NCBI RefSeq assembly: GCF_024345855.1
Contig: NZ_JAGQBX010000011.1
Location: 1-60,980 of the forward strand
Reading direction: 5' to 3'
Length of the DNA: 60,980 nt
Source of the DNA: Synechococcus sp. GreenBA-s
Lineage (GTDB): Bacteria; Cyanobacteriota; Cyanobacteriia; PCC-6307; Cyanobiaceae
Made by a program: the position numbers and the translations under genes. Below the pieces are notes generated by a model that saw nothing but the letters and a program-made list of their open reading frames with translations, ran no database searches and had not been told where the DNA came from. The stretch's first letter is position 1. Each line of letters begins with the position of its first letter. Below, one piece after another: positions 36,274-42,819 of this stretch.

Positions 36274-37758
36274 CTACGGCGGCGGTGGCAGCCGTGGCGC
36301 AGGAGGCCGTGGCGCCGGCGGCGTGGGCGATGCGCCCGAGGGTGCGGTCGCCCCAGGGGCGCCGCTGCCGCTGTCCGGGGCGGGATCCTGGCCAGCCTCG
36401 GGGGTCTCTGCGCCCGGTTCGCCGCTGCCGGGCTGGGCCCCGGGTTCGGGTGTGACCGCCTCGGGATCCTCCGGCAGGCTCTCCCCCTCCTGCAGCACCA
36501 GCGGCGGCGGCAGATCCGGGGCCAGCGGCGCCTCCACCGGGCTGCGGTCCGCCCCCTGCTGCTGCAGTTCCCTCAGGGCCATCGGGTCGGCGGTGATCGG
36601 CGGCTCCCGCAGCGGCGAGCGCCCCCCCAGCCGCTGGGGGTCCTGGGGGCCCTCCGGCGCCCAGATCAGCCGCGCCACCGGCTGGATTCCCTCCTCCAGC
36701 AGCCGGTTGAAGCCCGCCAGGGCCCGATCGAGCAGCTGGCCGCCAAGGGTCTGGCCGCATTGCAGCGGGTTGCTACAGCTGCGGGCGCCGAAGCGGGGCG
36801 TGAGGCTGGCCAGCAGGTCGCCCTGCAGCGGCACGCTGCGGCGGCTCAGCCGCAGCAGGTAGGGCACGTGCACGAAGCTGGTGGCGCCACCGCTGATCCA
36901 GTTGGCGTCCGCCTCACTGAAGCCCTTCACCCCCGGGATGATCAGCCGGCTCTTGGAGGCGTGGTCGGGCAGGTAGGCGGCCCGCAGGCCCCGCTCGCGG
37001 GCCAGGGCCCTGGTCTGCTCCAGGGTCAGCCCCTCCCGGCTCATCAGCACCTCCAGGCGGCCGTCGTCGCGCAGGCCGACCACCATGCGGATCCGCGGCA
37101 GGAAATAGCGGATCTGCTGCCCCATCGAGATGCTGTAGGCGCCGCGATAGTCGCTGGGGGGCGATTCGAGGTCGTTGTAGAGGCTGTGCAGGCCGCCGAT
37201 GAAGCTGTCGTAGTCGGCGGCCCGCTCGGGGGTCAGTTCGCCATAGCCGAAATCCACCCGGCCGTCGTGGCGGATGCCGATGAAGGCCCGCTGGCGGGCG
37301 GCGGTGCGGTTGCGGCCCCGCCACACCCGTTCGCCGAGCTTGATGTCCCCCAGGGGAACGGTGATCTCCTGGCCGCTGTTGTTCACGTGCCGCTCGTACA
37401 TCGGCCCGCTCACGTAGGCCAGGGCGGCGCTGTCGGCGTAGGCGTCGCTCTCCCGGTCCCAGCCCTCCAGCAGGTCGAGGCGCACCTTGCGGGGATCGAA
37501 ATCCAGGGCGAACACGTCGTCGTCCGGGGCGTAGCGGAACACCTCCTCGCCGCTGGCGAGGGGCGTGGCGTCGGCCGGGCGCCGCTGCTCCGGCAGGGGC
37601 GGGGCGATCGCCACCAGCACCGCCAGGGTGCCGGCCGGAATCCCCAGGCTCAGCCAGCGCTTGCGCCGCCACAGGGGCCGGCGGCGGCCGGCGGTCTGCT
37701 TGGAGGGTGGGGCGGAGGGGGGCGGCGTGGTTCGATCCAGGGTGCTCGGTTGCGTCAC
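36274..37758 (-). CDS. Uncharacterised membrane-anchored protein with proline-rich tail
   Basis: 494 residues. A basic cytoplasmic head (GRRRPLWRRKRW) precedes one membrane helix (about residues 37-52), then a roughly 330-residue extracytoplasmic domain with FRYAPDDDVFALDFDPRKVRLD, YERHVNNSGQEITVPLGD and IIPGVKGFSEADANWISGGATSF. The last 95 or so residues are Pro/Glu/Gly/Ala-rich and probably disordered, perhaps spanning or contacting the cell wall. There are a few cysteines (RSCSNPLQCGQ). I do not recognise a family and assign no function. Confidence 0.7.
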   Translation of the reverse strand: MTQPSTLDRTTPPPSAPPSKQTAGRRRPLWRRKRWLSLGIPAGTLAVLVAIAPPLPEQRRPADATPLASGEEVFRYAPDDDVFALDFDPRKVRLDLLEGWDRESDAYADSAALAYVSGPMYERHVNNSGQEITVPLGDIKLGERVWRGRNRTAARQRAFIGIRHDGRVDFGYGELTPERAADYDSFIGGLHSLYNDLESPPSDYRGAYSISMGQQIRYFLPRIRMVVGLRDDGRLEVLMSREGLTLEQTRALARERGLRAAYLPDHASKSRLIIPGVKGFSEADANWISGGATSFVHVPYLLRLSRRSVPLQGDLLASLTPRFGARSCSNPLQCGQTLGGQLLDRALAGFNRLLEEGIQPVARLIWAPEGPQDPQRLGGRSPLREPPITADPMALRELQQQGADRSPVEAPLAPDLPPPLVLQEGESLPEDPEAVTPEPGAQPGSGEPGAETPEAGQDPAPDSGSGAPGATAPSGASPTPPAPRPPAPRLPPPP

Positions 37759-37826
37759 GGGACTACCGCTCGGGAGAGCCCCGGATCGGCCGCAATCCCA
37801 GGAATCTAGGAGCAGCCAGCAGGGCC

Positions 37827-38480
37827 CTAGACGCCGGCGGGCAGCTCCAGCACGGTGCCCTCCGCCACCACCCAGCGCCGCAGCCCCGGCGGGCAGGGGT
37901 GGCCGCCGGTGAGTCGGCCGAAGGAGGGCAGCAGCAGCCGCGGTGCCTGGGGGTCGAGGGCGAAACAGGGCAGCCGCAGCCGGTCGGCGCCGGGCCGGCC
38001 CGCCCTGCCGCCCCCCAGCAGCGCCACCGGGTGCAGGTGCCCGCAGACGTTGAGCAGGCCCGGCGCGCCCGGCGGCTCCGGTTCATGGCTCAGCCAGAGC
38101 GGGCCGCGCCGCTGGGAGGGCTGGGCCGGCAGCCCCTCGATCCAGCTGCCCCGCTCATGGTTGCCGCCGATCAGCCCGAAGCGGCAGCCCAGCAGCTCCG
38201 GAAGGGCCGCCAGCTTGGCGCGCAGCTCCGCCGTCAGGCCCAGGCGGCTGTGGATCAGGTCGCCGAGCACCAGCACCTCGGCCGGTCGCAGGCGGTGGGC
38301 CAGCTCCAGCAGGGGATTGAGGGTGGCGCCGTCGCCGTCGCTGGGCAGGGGCACGCCCTGGGCCTGGAAGCTCTCGGCCTTGCCCAGGTGCAGATCCGCC
38401 AGCAGCAGCAGGCGCTCGCCCGGCAGCCAGAGCGCCCGCTGCGGCAGCAGCTCCAGCGTGCTTTCCCCCCAGATCAGCAC
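37827..38480 (-). CDS. pdeM: Ligase-associated metallophosphoesterase/endonuclease PdeM (MPE)
   Basis: 217 residues, a calcineurin-like phosphoesterase. The five metal motifs are visible: LLLADLHLGK near residue 27, LVLGDLIHSR, GGNHERGSW, WLSHEPEP and CGHLHPVALL. The length and the HLGKAESFQAQG stretch mark the family encoded with Lhr-type helicase, ATP-dependent ligase and MBL exonuclease. The Pseudomonas member is a manganese-dependent single-strand DNA endonuclease. Here the partners are at 45.0-51.3 kb on the same strand, separated by unrelated genes. It follows the GST gene by 10 bases. Confidence 0.9.
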   Translation of the reverse strand: MLIWGESTLELLPQRALWLPGERLLLLADLHLGKAESFQAQGVPLPSDGDGATLNPLLELAHRLRPAEVLVLGDLIHSRLGLTAELRAKLAALPELLGCRFGLIGGNHERGSWIEGLPAQPSQRRGPLWLSHEPEPPGAPGLLNVCGHLHPVALLGGGRAGRPGADRLRLPCFALDPQAPRLLLPSFGRLTGGHPCPPGLRRWVVAEGTVLELPAGV

Positions 38481-38490
38481 GGCGGCGCGC

Positions 38491-39069
38491 TCAGGCCAGG
38501 CCCATCACCGTGCGGTAGGCGGGTCGGGCCTGGGTGGCGGCGATGGTGGCCTGCACGTGGGGCCAGGGGCTGAGGTCGATCTGGGGGAAGAAGATTGGCA
38601 GGTAGGCCAGGTGGGCGTTCACGGCGCAGTCGGCCACGCTCCAGCCATCGCCCAGCAGGGGCCCCTTGGCCAGCAGGGCGTCGAGCACCTCCATCAGGCG
38701 CGGGAATTCCCGCTCGCGGCTGCTGGGCACGAACAGGGCGGTGGCCAGGGTGGCGTTGGCGAACAGCACCCACTGCTGGGCCAGGGCCCGCTCGGCCGGG
38801 CCGACGAGCTCGCCGCCGTAGCGCTCCGCCAGATAGAGCAGGATCGCGCCGCTCTCGAACAGCTGCAGCCGGCCGCCCGGCAGGGCGGGATCCTCATCCA
38901 CCAGGGCCGGCACCTTGCCGAAGGGGTTGATGGCCGTGAAGGGCTCGGCGCGGTGCTCGCCGGCCTCCAGATCCAGCACGGTCCAGCTGTAGGCGATGCC
39001 CCGTTCCGCCATGTACCAGCGGGGCATCGAGGCGCGGCTGCGCAGGCCGCCGTAGAGGGTGAGGGCCAT
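38491..39069 (-). CDS. Glutathione S-transferase family protein
   Basis: 192 residues from the ATG at 39069 (MALTLYGGLRSRA). Thioredoxin-like N-terminal domain with the cis-proline/glutathione-binding region GKVPALVDEDP and ESGAILLYLAERYG; helical C-terminal domain with the capping motif WSVADCAVNAHLAYLP. No catalytic Ser or Cys is obvious at the N-terminus beyond Tyr/Ser candidates. Substrate unknown. The in-frame ATG at 39096 would add nine residues. Upstream are GC-rich inverted repeats (39120-39150) in the divergent control region. Confidence 0.9.
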   Translation of the reverse strand: MALTLYGGLRSRASMPRWYMAERGIAYSWTVLDLEAGEHRAEPFTAINPFGKVPALVDEDPALPGGRLQLFESGAILLYLAERYGGELVGPAERALAQQWVLFANATLATALFVPSSREREFPRLMEVLDALLAKGPLLGDGWSVADCAVNAHLAYLPIFFPQIDLSPWPHVQATIAATQARPAYRTVMGLA

Positions 39070-39119
39070 CGGGAAGCAGGGAAGCAACCCCATCATCCCG
39101 CCGCGGCGCGTGGGCCTGG

Positions 39120-39150
39120 AGCCCCCGGGGGCCTGGCGTCCAGGGGGGCT
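39120..39150. promoter_or_regulatory. Nested inverted repeats in the GST / AAA-ferredoxin divergent region
   Basis: AGCCCCC (39120-39126) can pair with GGGGGCT (39144-39150), enclosing CCTGG (39132-39136) / CCAGG (39140-39144). A 12-base palindrome GCCCCCGGGGGC (39121-39132) overlaps the left arm. It sits 39 bases before the fusion gene's ATG and 50 bases before the GST ATG. It could be a leader hairpin or operator; in such GC-rich DNA it could also be chance. Confidence 0.3.
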
Positions 39151-39188
39151 GGGGCCGAACAGTGCAGGGCGGCCATGGGTCCATCACA

Positions 39189-41447
39189 ATGGCGTTGAAC
39201 CGTGGGGTGCCAGTGCCGGAGCCGCAGCTGAGCACCACCGCGGCAGACGCCGCCGCCGCCACCAAGGCCCCCGCCGAGGCAACCCCCGCCGAGGCAAGCC
39301 CCGTGGAGGACGCCCCCGCCGAGCCCCGCGACACCGGCAGCTCCGCCGCCTCCGCCCTGCCCGAGGCCTTCCGCCGGCTGGCGCCCCATGCGGTGGGCCG
39401 CACCCGCCGCGGCGTGGTGGGCAGCAGCCGCTACGCCCGCAACCTGCGGGAGGCGATCCGCCGCGCCGCCGAGGATCCCGCCGCCGGCCCGGTGCTGCTG
39501 GTGGGGGAGCCGGGCCTGGAGAAGGACAACCTCGCCGCCCTGATCCACTTCGGCTCGCCCGCCCGCCACCAGCTGCTGGTGCGCTTCGATGGCGCCCTGC
39601 TCGACGCCGATGGCAGCGACCTGTTCGGCAGCGCCAGCGGCGCGGGCGACGATGCCCTGCTCGACACCCTCGGTGCCGGCTCGCTGCTGATCGACAAGCT
39701 CGACCAGGTGCCCCAGGCCCTGGTGCCCGCCCTGCTGGAGCTGGCCCGCAGCGGCCGCTGGACGTCGCCGGGCGGCATGGGCCCGGCGCGTCAGTTCCAG
39801 GGGCGGCTGTTCTTCACCAGCGAGGCGGCGCAGCCGAGCTTCGATCGGGTCTGCACCCTGATCCGGGTGCCGCCGCTGCGGGTGCGCCGCCAGGACCTGG
39901 GGGAGTGGATCCGCTACGGCGTGCGCCAGCGCAGCCGCAAGCTCGGCTGGGCGCAGCCGCCGGAGGTGCCCGAGGCCGCGGTGAAGCGCCTGCAGAGCTA
40001 CGACTTCCCCAACAACCTGCGCGAGCTGGAGGTGCTGATCTACCGGGCCCTGCAGCAGGCCCGCCAGGTGCAGCCCGAACTGCGCGAGCTGCCGGAGGAC
40101 GTGTTCTGGACCACCCCCCGCCAGCAGCGCCTGCGCTTCGACCTCTGGCGCTGGAAGCCCCAGCTGCGCGACTGGATGCGCTCGCCGCGGCTGTGGAACG
40201 GCCTGTTGTTCGGCCTGGTGAGCTGGGTGTTCGTGCTGGTGAATCTCTGGCTGTGGCTCGGCCCCCAGGACCGGTCCCACAACGGGGCCCTCAACCTCTT
40301 CTGGGCCTGGTGGTGGCCCCTGATCCTGTTCACCTATCCGCTGGTGGGACGGCTGTGGTGCTCCTTCTGCCCGTTCATGGTGTGGGGCGAGATCACGCAG
40401 CGCCTGGCCCGGCGCCTGGGCTGGCAGCCGGCGGCCTGGCCCCGGGGCAACAGCGACGTCTGGGCCTCGCCGATCCTGGCGGCGGGCTTCGCGGCGATCC
40501 TGCTGTGGGAGGAGACGGCGGACCTGCTCAACACGGCCTGGCTGAGCAGCTGCCTGCTGCTGCTGATCACCGCCGGCGCCGTGGTGGGCTCGCTGCGGTT
40601 CGAGAAGCGCTTCTGGTGCCGCTACCTCTGCCCGGTGGGGGGCATGAACGGCCTGTTCGCCAAGCTCTCGATCCTGGAGCTGCGGGCCCAGGCGGGCACC
40701 TGCAGCGGCAGCTGCAGCACCTATGCCTGCTTCAAGGGCGGCCCCGCCGATGGCGAGGGGATGGCCACCGCCGGCTGCCCGCTCGGCACCCATCCGGCCC
40801 ACCTGGCCGACAACCGCAACTGCGTGCTCTGCCTCACCTGCGCCCAGGCCTGTCCGCACCGCTCGGTGCAGCTGAGCCTGCGCCCCCCCGCCGCCGATCT
40901 CCAGCGCGACATGGCTCCGCCGGTCGGGGAGCCGGGCCTGATCCTGGTGCTCGCCGGCGACATCTGCCTGCACCACTGGTCGAAGCTGCTGGGCTGGCTG
41001 CCGCTGGCCCCCGAGAGCCTCAGCGCCGGGCCGCTGCTGCCGCGGCTGGCCTTGGCCACCCTGGCCCTGGCGATCCCCTCGGCCCTGTTCCTGCTGGCGC
41101 GGCTGGCCTTCTCCAGCGTGAGGCTGCGGCGCACCCTCTACGGCCTGCTGCCCCTGATCTGGGGCCTGTTGCTGGCGCGGCACCTGCCGGTGGGCATGGC
41201 CGAGGCCGGCAGCCTGCTGCCGGTGAGCGTGGCGCCGCTGGATCCGGCCTGGGCCGCCGGCCTGCCGGCCTGGCGTGCCGACCCCCACGTGATCGCCTTC
41301 TGCCAGAGCGCGGCGGTGCTCACCGGCCTGGTGGGGGCGCTGGTGGTGCTGCGCCGGCTGCTGCAGACGAGCCGGCTTGCCTGGGGCGGGGCGTCGCTGC
41401 TGGCGCTGCTGCTGGCCGCCGCCGGCCGCTGGCTGGTGGCGGTCTAG
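39189..41447 (+). CDS. Degenerate sigma-54-activator-type AAA+ domain fused to membrane 4Fe-4S polyferredoxin
   Basis: 752 residues from the ATG at 39189. Residues 1-60 are Ala/Pro/Thr-rich. Residues about 70-310 align with the AAA+ domain of NtrC-type activators: VVGSSRYARNLREAIRRAA, a Walker-A-like VGEPGLEKDNL (105-114) lacking GxGK, DLFGSASGAGDD in place of ELFGHxxGAFTGA, a weak Walker B LLIDKLD, and VPPLRVRRQDL and FPNNLREL. Residues 335-752 resemble NapH/NosR-type proteins: about six or seven helices, WCSFCPF (390-396), WCRYLCP (476-482), further cysteines at 505, 509, 514 and 530, and CVLCLTCAQACP (545-556). It probably relays electrons at the membrane; ATPase and sigma-54 contact look lost. 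Confidence 0.85.
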   Translation: MALNRGVPVPEPQLSTTAADAAAATKAPAEATPAEASPVEDAPAEPRDTGSSAASALPEAFRRLAPHAVGRTRRGVVGSSRYARNLREAIRRAAEDPAAGPVLLVGEPGLEKDNLAALIHFGSPARHQLLVRFDGALLDADGSDLFGSASGAGDDALLDTLGAGSLLIDKLDQVPQALVPALLELARSGRWTSPGGMGPARQFQGRLFFTSEAAQPSFDRVCTLIRVPPLRVRRQDLGEWIRYGVRQRSRKLGWAQPPEVPEAAVKRLQSYDFPNNLRELEVLIYRALQQARQVQPELRELPEDVFWTTPRQQRLRFDLWRWKPQLRDWMRSPRLWNGLLFGLVSWVFVLVNLWLWLGPQDRSHNGALNLFWAWWWPLILFTYPLVGRLWCSFCPFMVWGEITQRLARRLGWQPAAWPRGNSDVWASPILAAGFAAILLWEETADLLNTAWLSSCLLLLITAGAVVGSLRFEKRFWCRYLCPVGGMNGLFAKLSILELRAQAGTCSGSCSTYACFKGGPADGEGMATAGCPLGTHPAHLADNRNCVLCLTCAQACPHRSVQLSLRPPAADLQRDMAPPVGEPGLILVLAGDICLHHWSKLLGWLPLAPESLSAGPLLPRLALATLALAIPSALFLLARLAFSSVRLRRTLYGLLPLIWGLLLARHLPVGMAEAGSLLPVSVAPLDPAWAAGLPAWRADPHVIAFCQSAAVLTGLVGALVVLRRLLQTSRLAWGGASLLALLLAAAGRWLVAV

Positions 41448-41758
41448 GTGCCGCGGCAGAGGCGCTGCAGGTCGCCGAAGCGGTAGAGCTCCACGGGTTT
41501 GGAGGGGTCGGATTCGGCCAGCCGGGTGTTCTTGGTGAGCAGGTGCTCAGCGCCCAGCTGGTTGGCCACCGCGATGCGGGCGTTGCCGCTGGCACTGGCC
41601 CAGCGATGGCAGTCCTGGGTCAGGTCGCCGGCCCGCAGGGGCGGCGGGGTGAGGGCGCTGGCCAGGGCCACGGCGAGCCCGAGCGCGGCTGGCCCCAGGG
41701 CGGCACGCCTCCGGCGGCCTGCACCGTTCCATCCCCGCGCGCCACTGCTGTGCCCCAT
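41444..41758 (-). CDS. Small exported protein, unknown
   Basis: 104 residues. Basic head, hydrophobic signal (LGPAALGLAVALASALTPPPLRA, cleavage near residue 43), and a mature part of about 60 residues with two cysteines (DLTQDCHRWAS; LQRLCRGT) that may form a disulfide. The stop codon overlaps the stop of the AAA-ferredoxin gene (four bases, convergent). No family recognised, but the mature sequence looks like a real folded domain. Confidence 0.65.
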   Translation of the reverse strand: MGHSSGARGWNGAGRRRRAALGPAALGLAVALASALTPPPLRAGDLTQDCHRWASASGNARIAVANQLGAEHLLTKNTRLAESDPSKPVELYRFGDLQRLCRGT

Positions 41759-41800
41759 CGCCGCTCGGCTCCGTTCCGGCCGGCATTGTGGCCTGGCCGC

Positions 41801-42364
41801 TCAGGGCGGCATCCCGGCCCGGCCGCGCCAGCGGCCATCGGCCAGCAGCCGGGCATGGCGCACCTGCCGCGGCCGACCCAGGTACACCCAGGCATGGCTG
41901 CCATCCAGCAGCTGCAGCCAGTGGCGCCCATAGAGGCGGGGGCAGCCCTCCAGCCGATCGAGCTGCGCCAGGCCCCCGGCGCTGACGTGGTAGAGCTCGC
42001 CGTGGATCGGCGCGATGGCGCTGTCCGCCGCGGCCGCCAGGTCGTCGGCGTCGGCGGCGACGGCCATGGGGAAGGGCCCCAGGTCGAACAGCCGGGCGCC
42101 GCCCAGCTGCCGCTCGCCCACGAAGCCGGCCCCCGCCAGCCAGTGGTGGTTGCTGTGGCCCCGCTGGAGCGTGCCGTAGACGAACACCGGTTCACCTGCT
42201 GCCCCTGGACCTGCCGCCTGGACCAGGGCTGCGGGTTCGGCTTTGGGTTCCGGCTCCGGCTGCACCTCGGGCTCTGGCCCGGGCTCGTGGTCCGCGGGTT
42301 TGCGCGCCGTGGTGGCGACGGGCGCTGATGCATCTTCTGCATCCAGGTGCTGGTTGTGTGCCAT
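41801..42364 (-). CDS. Gamma-glutamylcyclotransferase (AIG2/GGCT-like) family protein
   Basis: 187 residues. The first 55 or so are a Glu/Pro-rich low-complexity head. The GGCT fold begins with VFVYGTLQRGHSNH, whose YGTL motif binds the glutamyl moiety. The expected catalytic Glu is in IHGELYHV, and LDRLEGCPRLYGRH follows. Members cleave gamma-glutamyl amines or act in glutathione turnover; the substrate here is unknown. One copy of the ATGCA-N5-TGCAT repeat lies inside its N-terminal codons. Confidence 0.8.
   Translation of the reverse strand: MAHNQHLDAEDASAPVATTARKPADHEPGPEPEVQPEPEPKAEPAALVQAAGPGAAGEPVFVYGTLQRGHSNHHWLAGAGFVGERQLGGARLFDLGPFPMAVAADADDLAAAADSAIAPIHGELYHVSAGGLAQLDRLEGCPRLYGRHWLQLLDGSHAWVYLGRPRQVRHARLLADGRWRGRAGMPP
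42328..42342. repeat. Inverted repeat ATGCA-N5-TGCAT, copy 1
   Basis: A perfect 5+5 inverted repeat with a 5-base spacer, inside the first codons of the GGCT-like gene and about 84 bases upstream of the small plus-strand gene. The surrounding 20 bases match copy 2 (44973-44987, opposite orientation) at about 18 positions. Confidence 0.5.
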
Positions 42365-42425
42365 CGGCTACCAGGATCCGACCGTGCTCGATCAGGATTC
42401 TCCAGGACCCAACGGGCACACCGCC

Positions 42426-42653
42426 ATGGCCCAGCGCCGCCAGCTTCACCAACTCCCTTCCGAGACCCTGTTCGGCATTGAGCAGCGGATCGAGAGCCTG
42501 GAGCGCCACCAGCTCTTCGAAGAGGCCTACGCCCTGCGCATGGAGATGGCCGAGTGGCTGCTGGCCGGCCCCGAGGCCGCCGATCCCCTGCTCACGGTGA
42601 GGGCGCTGCTGCGGCGCCGCAGCCCCGAGGCCGGCCCGCTGCCCCAGACCTGA
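42426..42653 (+). CDS. Small helical cytosolic protein, unknown
   Basis: 75 residues from the ATG at 42426. Predominantly helical by composition (ETLFGIEQRIESLERHQLF, EEAYALRMEMAEWLL), with a C-terminal Arg-rich stretch. No membrane helix. It has the look of a conserved picocyanobacterial small protein, but I cannot name a family. Divergent from the GGCT-like gene. Confidence 0.6.
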   Translation: MAQRRQLHQLPSETLFGIEQRIESLERHQLFEEAYALRMEMAEWLLAGPEAADPLLTVRALLRRRSPEAGPLPQT

Positions 42654-42708
42654 GCGTCCGGGTGAACACCTCCTCTGGGGATAATCAGGCCTTCGCCGCT
42701 GCGAGCCG

Positions 42709-42789
42709 ATGACCATCGCCCTGCTGATCGCCCTGGCCGGATCCCTGGCGCTGATGGCCTTGATCGTGCGCCGGCTCGAGCGCACCTGA
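42709..42789 (+). CDS. Possible 26-residue single-pass membrane peptide
   Basis: ATG-started frame whose product is one hydrophobic helix (TIALLIALAGSLALMALIV) with a basic C-terminus (RRLERT). The size and layout recall the tiny subunits of photosystems, cytochrome b6f and NDH-1, but the sequence matches none I can recall. An ATAAT-containing element (42680-42685) lies 24 bases upstream; no strong Shine-Dalgarno sequence is seen. It is 30 bases from the convergent cyclase gene. Confidence 0.4.
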   Translation: MTIALLIALAGSLALMALIVRRLERT

Positions 42790-42819
42790 GCCCCGGGCCC
42801 TCCGCAACTCCGCCCCGTT

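Noticed and set aside
39093-41288. 731-codon frame antisense to the AAA-ferredoxin gene
   Set aside because: Low-complexity Gln/Ala/Gly sequence; the plus-strand product has clear motifs.
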